NCBI GenBank assembly: GCA_012800145.1
Contig: JAAZJW010000192.1
Span: 1-8,499 of the forward strand
Source of the DNA: Clostridiales bacterium
GTDB taxonomy: Bacteria > Bacillota > Clostridia > Peptostreptococcales > Natronincolaceae
Direction of reading: 5' to 3'
DNA: 8,499 nt
Positions 1 through 6,939 of this stretch are shown here, piece after piece. A program made the translations under genes and the position numbers. How positions within the stretch are numbered: position 1 is the stretch's first letter; every line of letters begins with the position of its first letter. The notes under the pieces are model-generated. The model searched no databases. It had not been told where the DNA came from and saw only the letters and a list, made by a program, of their open reading frames with translations.

Positions 1-1088
1 AGGAAAAAGACACGATAGGCGAAATAGGTAACATCAGCATGGGAACTGCAGCAACCACGTTGTCCACTCTTTTGGGAAGAAGGGTAACAATTACAACACC
101 CGAAGTAGAAGTGCTGACCATTTCGGAGCTGGCTGAGCAATACCCAATCCCCTTTGTGGCTGTTGATGTAAAGTATAAAGAGGGACTGGAGGGTGTTAAT
201 TTATTGATCCTGAAGGTAGAAGACGTAAGCGTTATTACGGATTTAATGATGAATGGCGATGGCAAAATAGAGTCCCATGAGTTAACAGATTTACATTTGA
301 GTGCTATCGGCGAAGCAATGAACCAAATGGTGGGTTCGTCTTCTACATCATTATCGGAAATGTTGAGCAAAAAAATAGACATAAATCCCCCCGACGCTTT
401 TATGATGGACCTGGCTACAGATAATTTGATGCAATATTTTGAAAATTATACTAACTACGAAGATGTTTTCGTAAAAATTGCTTTTAAAATGACAATAGGA
501 GACCTGATAGACAGTAAAATAATGCAGCTTATGCCTGTAGAATTCGCCAAGGCAGTTGTTAAAGGTCTATTGCACGGTATATCAGACACGGTTGCGGATG
601 TTGGTACCGGTTCCGATACTGATTCTACACAAAACCATGCAGATGTCACCCCACAGCAATCGGAGCAGGCAGATTCCGGCGATGTGACCGATGCAGGAAA
701 TACATATTTTGCTGAAACTGATGATAGAAAAACAGAAAGGGAAACCGCTCGGACCGAGCAGGCTAAAAAAGTGAGCATAAGGCCTGCACAGTTTCAATCC
801 TTTGATGAGCCCTCCATAAAAAGTGAAATACCTGAAAATATTGCGATTATACAGGATGTGCCACTGAAAATAACCGTAGAATTAGGTAAGACCGTAAAAA
901 AGATAAGTGAGATCCTGGAATTTGGTCCCGGGACAATTATCGAGTTGGATAAATTAGTCGGAGAGCCCTTAAATATTTTAGTTAACGGCCAATATGTGGC
1001 CAGAGGTGAGGTTGTCGTAATAGACGAAAATTATGGTATACGTATTACTGAAATTGTTAATCAGGTAAGCCGTTTACCTAAATCATAA
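1..1088 (+). CDS. fliY: FliY, flagellar motor switch phosphatase (5' partial)
   Basis: FliY is a C-ring/switch protein of Gram-positive and related bacteria that dephosphorylates CheY-P at the motor. The reading frame is open from the window edge (first whole codon at 3) and the start lies upstream. Numbering from that codon, two CheC-type active sites fit the D/S-xxx-E-xx-N-x22-P pattern exactly: D3, E7, N10, P33, and S100, E104, N107, P130. A low-complexity linker rich in Asp, Thr, Ser and Gln, then Lys/Arg/Glu, covers about residues 200-270. A FliN/SpoA surface-presentation domain follows at about 278-355 and contains the typical PLKITVELG and GQYVARGEVV stretches. The N-terminal FliM-binding peptide typical of the family is outside the window. 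The ATG at 39 is not the start, because it falls inside the first catalytic motif. At least 361 residues are present, close to the usual family length. The stop is TAA at 1086-1088. Confidence 0.95.
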   Translation, partial: EKDTIGEIGNISMGTAATTLSTLLGRRVTITTPEVEVLTISELAEQYPIPFVAVDVKYKEGLEGVNLLILKVEDVSVITDLMMNGDGKIESHELTDLHLSAIGEAMNQMVGSSSTSLSEMLSKKIDINPPDAFMMDLATDNLMQYFENYTNYEDVFVKIAFKMTIGDLIDSKIMQLMPVEFAKAVVKGLLHGISDTVADVGTGSDTDSTQNHADVTPQQSEQADSGDVTDAGNTYFAETDDRKTERETARTEQAKKVSIRPAQFQSFDEPSIKSEIPENIAIIQDVPLKITVELGKTVKKISEILEFGPGTIIELDKLVGEPLNILVNGQYVARGEVVVIDENYGIRITEIVNQVSRLPKS

Positions 1089-1108
1089 AACCAATTATTC
1101 GATGATAT

Positions 1109-1129
1109 TATACAAATTAATTTTGTATA
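1109..1129. repeat. AT-rich inverted repeat in the fliY-cheY gap
   Basis: An 8-bp perfect inverted repeat, TATACAAA / TTTGTATA, flanks a 5-nt loop (TTAAT) inside the only noticeable intergenic gap of the window (1089-1183). As RNA it would make a weak hairpin. No clear U-tract follows, so it does not look like an efficient terminator. It could be a processing or regulator site, or chance in AT-rich DNA. An extended -10-like TGCTATAGG lies at 1139-1147, but I see no convincing -35 at normal spacing, so I do not call a promoter. Confidence 0.3.
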
Positions 1130-1170
1130 TGTTTTATATGCTATAGGCAGAATTTATAGTTAAAATTTAA

Positions 1171-1176
1171 AGGAGG
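1171..1176 (+). promoter_or_regulatory. Strong ribosome binding site of cheY
   Basis: AGGAGG stands 7 nt before the cheY ATG at 1184. It is the most complete Shine-Dalgarno match among the gene starts in the window, which suggests that CheY is made at a higher level than the export-gate proteins that follow. Confidence 0.85.
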
Positions 1177-1183
1177 CAAGGCA

Positions 1184-1546
1184 ATGTCAAATGGGATTTT
1201 AATTGTTGACGATGCAGCATTCATGAGAATGATGATTAAGGATGTGCTAACTAAAAATGGGTTCAATGTGACAGGTGAGGCAGAAAATGGAATCAAAGCA
1301 ATTGAAAAATATAAAGAACTACAACCGGAACTGACCATTATGGACATTACAATGCCGGAAATGGATGGTATTCAGGCTGTTAAAGAAATAAGGAAACTTA
1401 ATCCGGACGCCAGGATAATTATGTGTTCTGCCATGGGACAGCAAGCTATGGTAATTGAGGCTATACAGGCCGGAGCAAAGGATTTCATAGTCAAACCCTT
1501 TCAGGCTGATCGTATTGTAGAAGCCGTTAAAAAAGTGATTGGGTAA
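1184..1546 (+). CDS. cheY: CheY, single-domain chemotaxis response regulator
   Basis: This cytoplasmic receiver protein is phosphorylated by the CheA kinase and binds the flagellar switch. The 120 residues form one receiver domain with no output domain. Visible key residues are the acidic pair D9-D10, phospho-acceptor D54 in IMDITMPEMDG, the Ser/Thr switch S82, F101 at the aromatic switch position, and K104 in the VKPF loop. The start at 1184 is set by AGGAGG 7 nt upstream. The gene lies between fliY, whose product removes its phosphate, and fliO, with which it shares one base (TAATG). That placement, the lack of an effector domain and the matching length argue for motor CheY rather than a sporulation (Spo0F-like) or other stand-alone regulator. 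The stop is TAA at 1544-1546. Confidence 0.96.
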   Translation: MSNGILIVDDAAFMRMMIKDVLTKNGFNVTGEAENGIKAIEKYKELQPELTIMDITMPEMDGIQAVKEIRKLNPDARIIMCSAMGQQAMVIEAIQAGAKDFIVKPFQADRIVEAVKKVIG

Positions 1547-1959
1547 TGTACAGACATACGTTACCTGTGTTTTTGTTATTGGTAGCTGCTGTCGCTATTA
1601 TTATTTTTGCTTATTATATTACTACCATGGTAGGTAAAAAAATGAACAGGTTACTAGAGGGCAGGTATACACGGGTTTTAGAAAGATCCATAATAGGAAT
1701 GGGTACAAATATTACAATTTTGAAAATAAACCAAAAAATATATATCATTATGATGCAAGGGAAATCAGTTAATCTTCTGGATGTAATAGAAGAAGATAAT
1801 TGGAAAATTTTAAATAATAAGAATAAGACCCGACCCGATACTCGGAATATAAACAATAATTTTTCGGTGAAGGAATTACTCAATAAAATAAAAAAAATTC
1901 TTGGTAACAACAGACTTGATCGAAACGGTAGTGATAATGATGAACAATATAAAGTATAA
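1546..1959 (+). CDS. fliO: FliO (FliZ-like), flagellar export gate assembly protein
   Basis: FliO is a small, poorly conserved membrane protein that helps assemble the FliP ring of the export gate. The 137-residue product has a single hydrophobic segment at about residues 7-29. A short soluble beta-rich region follows at about 43-80 (RVLERSIIGMGTNITILKI, then IYIIMMQGKSVNLL), which matches the FliO domain pattern. The rest is an Asn- and Lys-rich tail. The ATG overlaps the last base of the cheY stop codon (TAATG) and has no good Shine-Dalgarno, so translation is probably coupled to cheY. An A8 run at 1890-1897 lies near the 3' end, and the last 20 nt overlap fliP. Identity rests on the topology and on the position directly before fliP as much as on residues. 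Bacillus literature calls the gene at this place fliZ. Confidence 0.86.
   Translation: MYRHTLPVFLLLVAAVAIIIFAYYITTMVGKKMNRLLEGRYTRVLERSIIGMGTNITILKINQKIYIIMMQGKSVNLLDVIEEDNWKILNNKNKTRPDTRNINNNFSVKELLNKIKKILGNNRLDRNGSDNDEQYKV
1927..1934 (+). promoter_or_regulatory. Weak ribosome binding site deciding the fliP start
   Basis: GGTAGTGA inside the end of fliO is the only purine-rich, partly anti-SD-complementary stretch near the possible fliP starts. It sits 5 nt before the ATG at 1940 and 2 nt before the ATG at 1937, so 1940 is preferred. It has no useful spacing to the TTG at 1901 or to the GTG at 1931, which it overlaps. Confidence 0.45.
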
Positions 1960-2719
1960 AAATATCAAAATGATTGTTTGCGTTCTAGTATTTTTTTTAT
2001 CTTTAGGTATAATCGGCTCATATGCACAGCCTGATAACATTATACCCGATATACAATTAAACATCGAAGGTACTACCGACCCGGAACGAACAGTCAATTC
2101 ATTGCAGTTGTTAGCCCTATTGACCGTATTATCGTTGGCACCGGCTATTCTCATTATGGTTACAAGTTTTACAAGAATAATAATTGTTTTGTCTTTTTTA
2201 AGAAATGCTATTGCTACGCAACAAACTCCACCGACACAGGTTTTAATAGGATTGGCATTGTTTTTGACTTTTTTTATTATGAGCCCCATTATTGCGGAAA
2301 TAAACCAAAATGCACTTCAGCCCTATTTAAACGAGGAAATAGATCAGGCTGAGGCAATTGAAAATGCAATGGAACCGCTGAGGGAATTTATGTTTACGCA
2401 GACAAGGGATACAGATTTGGCACTATTTTTAGAGGCAAGTGATACAGATTTGGCGGACAATGCGGAATTACGTGATATTCCGACGACTTCACTGATTCCC
2501 GCTTTTATAATCAGTGAACTGAAGACTGCTTTTCAAATGGGATTTATATTGTTTATACCTTTTATTGTACTGGATATGGTTGTTGCAAGCGTTTTAATGT
2601 CAATGGGAATGATGATGCTGCCTCCTGCAATGATTTCCTTGCCCTTTAAGCTTCTTTTATTTGTTATGGTGGATGGTTGGAATGTTCTGGTAAAATCGTT
2701 GTTACTCAGTTTTAAGTAG
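1940..2719 (+). CDS. fliP: FliP, flagellar type III export gate protein
   Basis: FliP is the main ring subunit of the export channel (FliP5-FliQ4-FliR1) in the cytoplasmic membrane. Numbered from the ATG at 1940, the product has 259 residues. A cleavable signal peptide has a Lys-rich start, a hydrophobic core and a likely cut after SYA at residue 29; signal peptides are usual for FliP. Family hallmarks are SLAPAILIMVTSFTRIIIVL, RNAIATQQTPPTQVLIGLAL, PLREFMF, LIPAFIISELKTAFQMGF, and MGMMMLPPAMISLPFKLLLF with the Met triplet (224-226) of the channel gasket. The open frame extends upstream to a TTG at 1901, but that would put extra residues before the signal peptide. The second ATG of the 1937/1940 pair has the better spacing to GGTAGTGA. 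The gene overlaps fliO by 20 nt. A small internal repeat (DTDLA twice, residues 157-161 and 168-172) is unusual. Confidence 0.95.
   Translation: MNNIKYKNIKMIVCVLVFFLSLGIIGSYAQPDNIIPDIQLNIEGTTDPERTVNSLQLLALLTVLSLAPAILIMVTSFTRIIIVLSFLRNAIATQQTPPTQVLIGLALFLTFFIMSPIIAEINQNALQPYLNEEIDQAEAIENAMEPLREFMFTQTRDTDLALFLEASDTDLADNAELRDIPTTSLIPAFIISELKTAFQMGFILFIPFIVLDMVVASVLMSMGMMMLPPAMISLPFKLLLFVMVDGWNVLVKSLLLSFK
2403..2454 (+). repeat. 19-bp near-perfect direct repeat inside fliP, offset 33 nt
   Basis: Positions 2403-2421 and 2436-2454 match at 18 of 19 bases, including the exact 14-mer GATACAGATTTGGC at 2408-2421 and 2441-2454. The offset is 33 nt (11 codons), so both copies encode DTDLA in frame. They lie in the extracytoplasmic loop between the PLREFMF and LIPAFIISELK motifs, where FliP sequences vary in length. 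Confidence 0.85.
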
Positions 2720-2729
2720 GGGTGAAAAA

Positions 2730-2999
2730 ATGAACGAGAGAATGGTTATTGAGCTAGGTCAACAGGCAATGTTTACTATTTTAATTTTAGCTTCTCCAAT
2801 GTTGGTATTGGGGCTATTGGTTGGACTGGCTGTCAGTATTTTTCAGGCTACAACTCAGATTCATGAGGCTACCCTGGCCTTTATTCCTAAAATCATAGTA
2901 ATCTTAGGTTCTATGGTGATATTTGGGCCCTGGTTATTATCTATAATTATTAATTTCACGTTAAAATTATTTACAAGTATGAATAGTTTTATTCAGTAG
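2730..2999 (+). CDS. fliQ: FliQ, flagellar type III export gate protein
   Basis: FliQ packs around the outside of the FliP/FliR ring in the export gate. The 89-residue product has the standard family length. It has two hydrophobic helices at about residues 13-38 and 48-76, joined by the diagnostic loop FQATTQIHEATLAFIPKI. The start at 2730 follows GGGGTGA (2719-2725) with 4 nt spacing and lies 10 nt after the fliP stop. Stop TAG is at 2997-2999. Its place between fliP and fliR supports the call over the related virulence-type SctS proteins. Confidence 0.96.
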   Translation: MNERMVIELGQQAMFTILILASPMLVLGLLVGLAVSIFQATTQIHEATLAFIPKIIVILGSMVIFGPWLLSIIINFTLKLFTSMNSFIQ

Positions 3000-3013
3000 A
3001 GAGTGACTAGATT

Positions 3014-3808
3014 ATGACGGGAGATTTGATAGGTTTTATTTTATCTAATTTTCAGCTATTTATTTTAATACTGGTCAGGGTAACAGGATTATTTGTAATA
3101 TCACCTATATTTGGGCGAAATAATTTACCCACGATAATGAAAATAGGCATTTCAGTGATTATAGCATTAATTTTATTGCCCCTAAAAATAAACACATTTC
3201 ATCTATCAATTAACAACTATAAGATGTTAATTTTTTGGTCGATATCTGAGTTTTTAATAGGAATTATTATAGGATTTATTGCGTTTATATATTTTACAGC
3301 TATATATCTTGCGGGTACGATAATTGACATTCAAATGGGTTTTGGAATGGTAAATATTATGGACCCCCAAACAAACATACAAATGCCTCTGGCGGGTGGA
3401 TTTTATAATATACTGATCACGTTACTATTTTTAGGTATCAACGGTCATCATAAATTAATACAAAGTTTAATGTACAGCTATGAAATATTACCGATAGGTT
3501 TTAACATATCCATAAACGAAAATATAATCAGTTATCTGGTAAAAGTTTTTATGGAGATCTTTATTTTAGCATTTCAGCTGAGCGCGCCTGTTTTAATTGC
3601 TATTTTTTTGGGAAATGTGATACTTGTAATTTTAGCGCGGACAATGCCTCAAATGAATATTTTTATTGTGGGGCTCCCTTTCAAAATAATTGTCGGTATT
3701 GCTGTCATGATGGTAACCTTACAATTGCTTCCATATTATAGCGAAAACCTATTTGATAGAATGTTGCATTCTATACATGAAGTAATGCAGTTTTTTGCTA
3801 GGGGATGA
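3014..3808 (+). CDS. fliR: FliR, flagellar type III export gate protein
   Basis: FliR is the single subunit that closes the FliP ring of the export channel. The 264-residue product is hydrophobic throughout, with several membrane segments. Recognisable family features are LFVISPIFGRNNLPTIMKIG near the N terminus, the QMGFGMVNIMDPQ block at 107-119, GINGHHKLI at 141-149, and the LARTMPQMNIFIVGLPFKI block near 207-225. The ATG at 3014 has GAGTGA 7 nt upstream and lies 14 nt after fliQ. The frame ends at TGA 3806-3808, only 4 nt before the flhB start. Fused FliR-FlhB proteins are known in some Clostridium; here the two are separate and out of frame with each other. Confidence 0.95.
   Translation: MTGDLIGFILSNFQLFILILVRVTGLFVISPIFGRNNLPTIMKIGISVIIALILLPLKINTFHLSINNYKMLIFWSISEFLIGIIIGFIAFIYFTAIYLAGTIIDIQMGFGMVNIMDPQTNIQMPLAGGFYNILITLLFLGINGHHKLIQSLMYSYEILPIGFNISINENIISYLVKVFMEIFILAFQLSAPVLIAIFLGNVILVILARTMPQMNIFIVGLPFKIIVGIAVMMVTLQLLPYYSENLFDRMLHSIHEVMQFFARG
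3801..3805 (+). promoter_or_regulatory. Ribosome binding site deciding the flhB start
   Basis: GGGGA at the end of fliR stands 7 nt before the ATG at 3813. This favours 3813 over the TTG at 3795, where no suitable purine-rich stretch precedes the start. The ATG at 3805 is in another frame and not in the flhB frame. Confidence 0.7.
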
Positions 3809-3812
3809 GTTT

Positions 3813-4898
3813 ATGTACCTTAAAATTGATTTGCAGCTTTTTTCAGCAGAAAAAACGGAAAAGCCTACCCCAAAAAAGAAGAGGGAGGCAAGGGAAAAGG
3901 GAAATGTTCTGCAAAGTAGGGAAATTAATTCAGCTTTTGTGCTCCTGGCGGCATTTATTATAACAAACATGTTTGCAGTGTTTATGGGTATGGTTCTGAA
4001 AAAGAGCACCCTGCATGTATACGAACAATATTTGCCGGTTAATTATGCGTTTTCAATTAAAAATTTACAAAGCATTATGATTGGCATAACGATAAATTTT
4101 TTTATAATTGTAGCACCGATTATGTTAACCGGTTTAATTGTAGGTGTTTCATCCAGTTATCTGCAGGTGGGTGCATTGTTTACCGCTAAGCCTTTGAACA
4201 TAGATATAAATAGATTAAATCCTATCGAGGGATTTAAAAGAATGCTTTCAATGAGGTCGGTTGTTGAAACCTTAAAAGCATCTGCCAGAATTTTGGTTTT
4301 GGGATACATGTCCTATAGTTATGTTAAAAACCGGGTTAATTTTATCTTTAACAGTATAAGCATGGATATAATTAAAATACTGGAATTGCTTTTGGAGATG
4401 TCTGTGGGTGTGGGAATAAGGCTGGGTGTAGCACTTGTTGTGTTGGCAGTATTGGATTATCTCTATCAGAGATATGATTACAATAAAAATTTAATGATGA
4501 CCAAACAGGAAGTAAAAGAAGAATATAAACAAACTGAGGGAGATCCGAAAATCAAATCAAGGATCAGAGAAAAACAAAGGGCCATATCGATGCGCAGAAT
4601 GATGCAGGATGTTCCAAAAGCAGATGTAATTATAACGAATCCGACCCATTTTGCTATCGCTATAGAATATAATCCGGAGCATTTTGATGCGCCCAGGGTT
4701 ATTGCAAAAGGCAGGGAACTTGTTGCTGAAAACATTAAAAAAATCGCATTGGAAAACGACATTGTGGTCGTGGAAAATAAACCATTGGCAAGGGCCTTAT
4801 ATGATAATGTGGAGATAGGACAATTTGTTCCGCCTGAGCTATATCAAGCCGTTGCCGAGGTGTTGGCCTATGTATATCGTATTAATAATAAAATTTAG
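3813..4898 (+). CDS. flhB: FlhB, export gate protein controlling substrate specificity
   Basis: FlhB switches the flagellar export apparatus from rod/hook to filament substrates after cutting itself. From the ATG at 3813 the product has 361 residues. The basic N terminus carries the family's EKTEKPTPKKKREAREKGNV. Four hydrophobic segments follow at about residues 40-62, 87-112, 150-168 and 190-217. After them comes a cytoplasmic domain with MTKQEVKEEYKQTEGDPKIK and the self-cleavage motif NPTH at 276-279, where the cut falls between N276 and P277. The motif is intact, so autocleavage is expected. The extra residues before the EKTEKPTP motif (MYLKIDLQLFSA) resemble the N-terminal form I recall from clostridial FlhB. 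A TTG at 3795 would add six residues, but GGGGA 7 nt before 3813 fits better. Stop is TAG at 4896-4898. Confidence 0.95.
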   Translation: MYLKIDLQLFSAEKTEKPTPKKKREAREKGNVLQSREINSAFVLLAAFIITNMFAVFMGMVLKKSTLHVYEQYLPVNYAFSIKNLQSIMIGITINFFIIVAPIMLTGLIVGVSSSYLQVGALFTAKPLNIDINRLNPIEGFKRMLSMRSVVETLKASARILVLGYMSYSYVKNRVNFIFNSISMDIIKILELLLEMSVGVGIRLGVALVVLAVLDYLYQRYDYNKNLMMTKQEVKEEYKQTEGDPKIKSRIREKQRAISMRRMMQDVPKADVIITNPTHFAIAIEYNPEHFDAPRVIAKGRELVAENIKKIALENDIVVVENKPLARALYDNVEIGQFVPPELYQAVAEVLAYVYRINNKI

Positions 4899-4911
4899 TG
4901 GGGGATAAAAG

Positions 4912-6939
4912 ATGAAATTCGGTGATGCTATTGTTACACTTGCTGTGGTAGCTATTGTGGCAATAATTATTATACCAATTCCATTGGGTGTTCTTGATGT
5001 CTTGTTGAGTTTTAATGTAGCCCTGTCCCTGCTTATTATGGTTAAGGCTATGTATACGGAGGAAGCACTGGAATTTTCAATTTTTCCATCTATTTTGTTA
5101 ATTGCTACACTATTCAGATTGGCGCTTAATATTACTACTACAAGATGGATACTATCCTCAGGAACCGCCGGTAGCTTAATAGAAACATTCGGTAGCTTTG
5201 TTATGCAGGGAAATGCTATTGTCGGTTTTATTGCCTTTTTGATAATAATTGTTGTACAGTTTATGGTGATAACCAAGGGTTCGGAAAGGGTTTCCGAGGT
5301 TGCAGCCAGGTTCACATTAGATGCCATGCCGGGAAAACAGATGGCAATAGATGCAGACCTTAATGCCGGCCTTATAGATGATCAGGAAGCCAGGGAAAGG
5401 AGAAAAAAAGTACAGAAGGAAGCAGATTTTTACGGCGCCATGGATGGAGCGAGTAAATTTGTAAAAGGTGATGCTATTGCAGGCATTATTATTACAATTA
5501 TTAATATTGTTGCCGGATTTGCAATAGGCATGTTGACCGGAAATCTGGATTTTATAAGCACCCTTCAAAAATATACCATTTTAACCGTCGGTGACGGTTT
5601 AGTCAGCCAAATACCCGCATTGTTAATTTCGACAGGAACAGGTATTATTGTAACAAGAGCTGCATCGGAAGGAAATCTGGGCAGCGATTTAATCGAACAA
5701 TTATTTAATAATCATAAAATAATGTTTATAATTTCCGGAGTTTTAGTTTTTTTTGCTATTGCAGGATTACCGAGGGTACCATTTGTATTATTAGCTATAT
5801 TGTTTTTATATCTGGGTATAAATTTAAGAAAGGCTGTAATTAGAGCTGAAACCGAAGCAGTTCCGGATGAGATTACCGAAATTGCAGATGAAAAAAGAAA
5901 ACCGGAAAATGTCATGCCTTTGCTTAACGTAGATCCGATAGAGCTGGAATTCGGATATGGAATTATTCCCCTGGCAGATGTTAGCCAGGGAGGGGATTTA
6001 TTCGATCGTTTAGTGATGATCAGGAGACAATGTGCCTTAGAATTAGGAATTATAGTACCGATGTTCAGGTTAAGGGACAATATTCAATTAGAACCCAATA
6101 ACTATATAATTAAGATTAAGGGTGTTGAAATAGCACAGGGTGAGATAATGTTTGATCACTATTTGGCTATGAACCCCGGGACGGCCGATGGGGAAATAGA
6201 AGGCATCGATACCACAGAGCCTGCATTCGGATTGCCTGCTAAATGGATAAACGAAGAAGAAAGGGAAAAAGCGGAAATATTCGGATATACTGTTGTTGAC
6301 CCGCCTTCGATCATAGCAACACATTTAACCGAGATAGTAAAAAGATATGCACATGAATTGTTAGGAAGACAGGATGTCAAAAAAATAATAGACAATGTCA
6401 AAGAAAATCATCCGGCCTTAGTAGAAGAATTGGTTCCCGATCAAATGAGTATAGGGGAAATCCAAAAAGTGTTATATAATCTATTAAAAGAGGGAGTTTC
6501 AATCAGAGATATGGTTACTATACTCGAAACTTTAGCGGATTATTGCAACATAACTAGGGATACGGATATGCTTACCGAATATGTAAGACAAGCATTGGGC
6601 AGAGCCATTACTAAACAATTTATAGCCGGTCAACCCGCAAAGGTAATAACTATCGATCAGCAATTAGAACAAAAAATTATGGACTCCATCCAGCAGACTG
6701 ATAAAGGTTCATATATTGAAATGGAACCGGATTTGGTTCAGATGATTTTAAATAACTTATCACATCAAATACAAAAATTAGTCAATCTGGGTGAACAACC
6801 TGTCATTATTACAGCTCCGATTGTCAGGTTGTATCTAAAGAGACTGACAGAACAACTTACTTCAGATTTAACAGTTTTGTCATATAATGAAGTTGACCCG
6901 TCTGTAGAAATTGAATCAATTGGGATGGTGAGGATATAG
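4912..6939 (+). CDS. flhA: FlhA, flagellar type III export gate protein
   Basis: FlhA forms the nonameric ring under the export channel, takes part in proton-driven transport and docks chaperone-substrate complexes. At 675 residues it has near-standard length. The N-terminal membrane half (about 1-307) should hold eight helices and contains the FHIPEP-family block LFRLALNITTTRWIL (68-81). Its cytoplasmic loop follows, with DADLNAGLIDDQEARERR and ADFYGAMDGASKFVKGDAIAG. K182 and D187 in that loop correspond, by motif, to the Lys/Asp pair implicated in proton coupling in Salmonella FlhA. A charged linker (about 310-335) leads to the cytosolic substrate-docking domain, which contains GYTVVDPPSIIATHLTEIV and ends in GMVRI. 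The ATG at 4912 follows GGGGGA (4900-4905) by 6 nt. The flhF start abuts the stop codon with no gap. No truncation or frameshift is seen. Confidence 0.97.
   Translation: MKFGDAIVTLAVVAIVAIIIIPIPLGVLDVLLSFNVALSLLIMVKAMYTEEALEFSIFPSILLIATLFRLALNITTTRWILSSGTAGSLIETFGSFVMQGNAIVGFIAFLIIIVVQFMVITKGSERVSEVAARFTLDAMPGKQMAIDADLNAGLIDDQEARERRKKVQKEADFYGAMDGASKFVKGDAIAGIIITIINIVAGFAIGMLTGNLDFISTLQKYTILTVGDGLVSQIPALLISTGTGIIVTRAASEGNLGSDLIEQLFNNHKIMFIISGVLVFFAIAGLPRVPFVLLAILFLYLGINLRKAVIRAETEAVPDEITEIADEKRKPENVMPLLNVDPIELEFGYGIIPLADVSQGGDLFDRLVMIRRQCALELGIIVPMFRLRDNIQLEPNNYIIKIKGVEIAQGEIMFDHYLAMNPGTADGEIEGIDTTEPAFGLPAKWINEEEREKAEIFGYTVVDPPSIIATHLTEIVKRYAHELLGRQDVKKIIDNVKENHPALVEELVPDQMSIGEIQKVLYNLLKEGVSIRDMVTILETLADYCNITRDTDMLTEYVRQALGRAITKQFIAGQPAKVITIDQQLEQKIMDSIQQTDKGSYIEMEPDLVQMILNNLSHQIQKLVNLGEQPVIITAPIVRLYLKRLTEQLTSDLTVLSYNEVDPSVEIESIGMVRI
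6927..6933 (+). promoter_or_regulatory. Ribosome binding site of flhF within the end of flhA
   Basis: GGTGAGG within the last codons of flhA stands 6 nt before the flhF ATG at 6940, which directly follows the flhA stop TAG. flhF therefore has its own Shine-Dalgarno as well as being placed for coupled translation. Confidence 0.7.

Noticed and set aside
39..41. ATG at 39 as the start of fliY
   Set aside because: The frame is open to the window edge, and the residues before this Met (D, E and N codons at 9, 21 and 30) form the first catalytic motif, so the true start is upstream.
246..284. EF-hand-like calcium loop (MNGDGKIESHEL) in FliY
   Set aside because: The first loop position is Met instead of Asp, and this stretch sits just before the second CheC-type site where FliY proteins commonly have a Gly-rich DLMM-GDG segment. 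It is most likely a chance resemblance.
455..797. Two overlapping - strand open frames opposite fliY
   Set aside because: They lie opposite the low-complexity FliY linker, overlap each other in different frames, and show no domain or start signal.
1901..2999. Virulence type III secretion (Sct) gene set instead of flagellar
   Set aside because: The neighbours fliY, cheY, fliO, flhF and flhG are flagellum- and chemotaxis-specific, so the gate genes belong to the flagellum.
4839..5327. 162-codon open frame on the - strand
   Set aside because: It lies opposite flhB and flhA, which show clear family motifs, has no recognisable domain, and starts without a Shine-Dalgarno that I can see. It is a shadow of AT-rich membrane-protein coding.
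5583..5599. 7-bp perfect hairpin (AACCGTC, loop GGT, GACGGTT) in flhA
   Set aside because: It falls in codons for the conserved TVGDGLV stretch of FlhA, has no U-tract after it and is mid-gene. Protein constraint explains it well enough.
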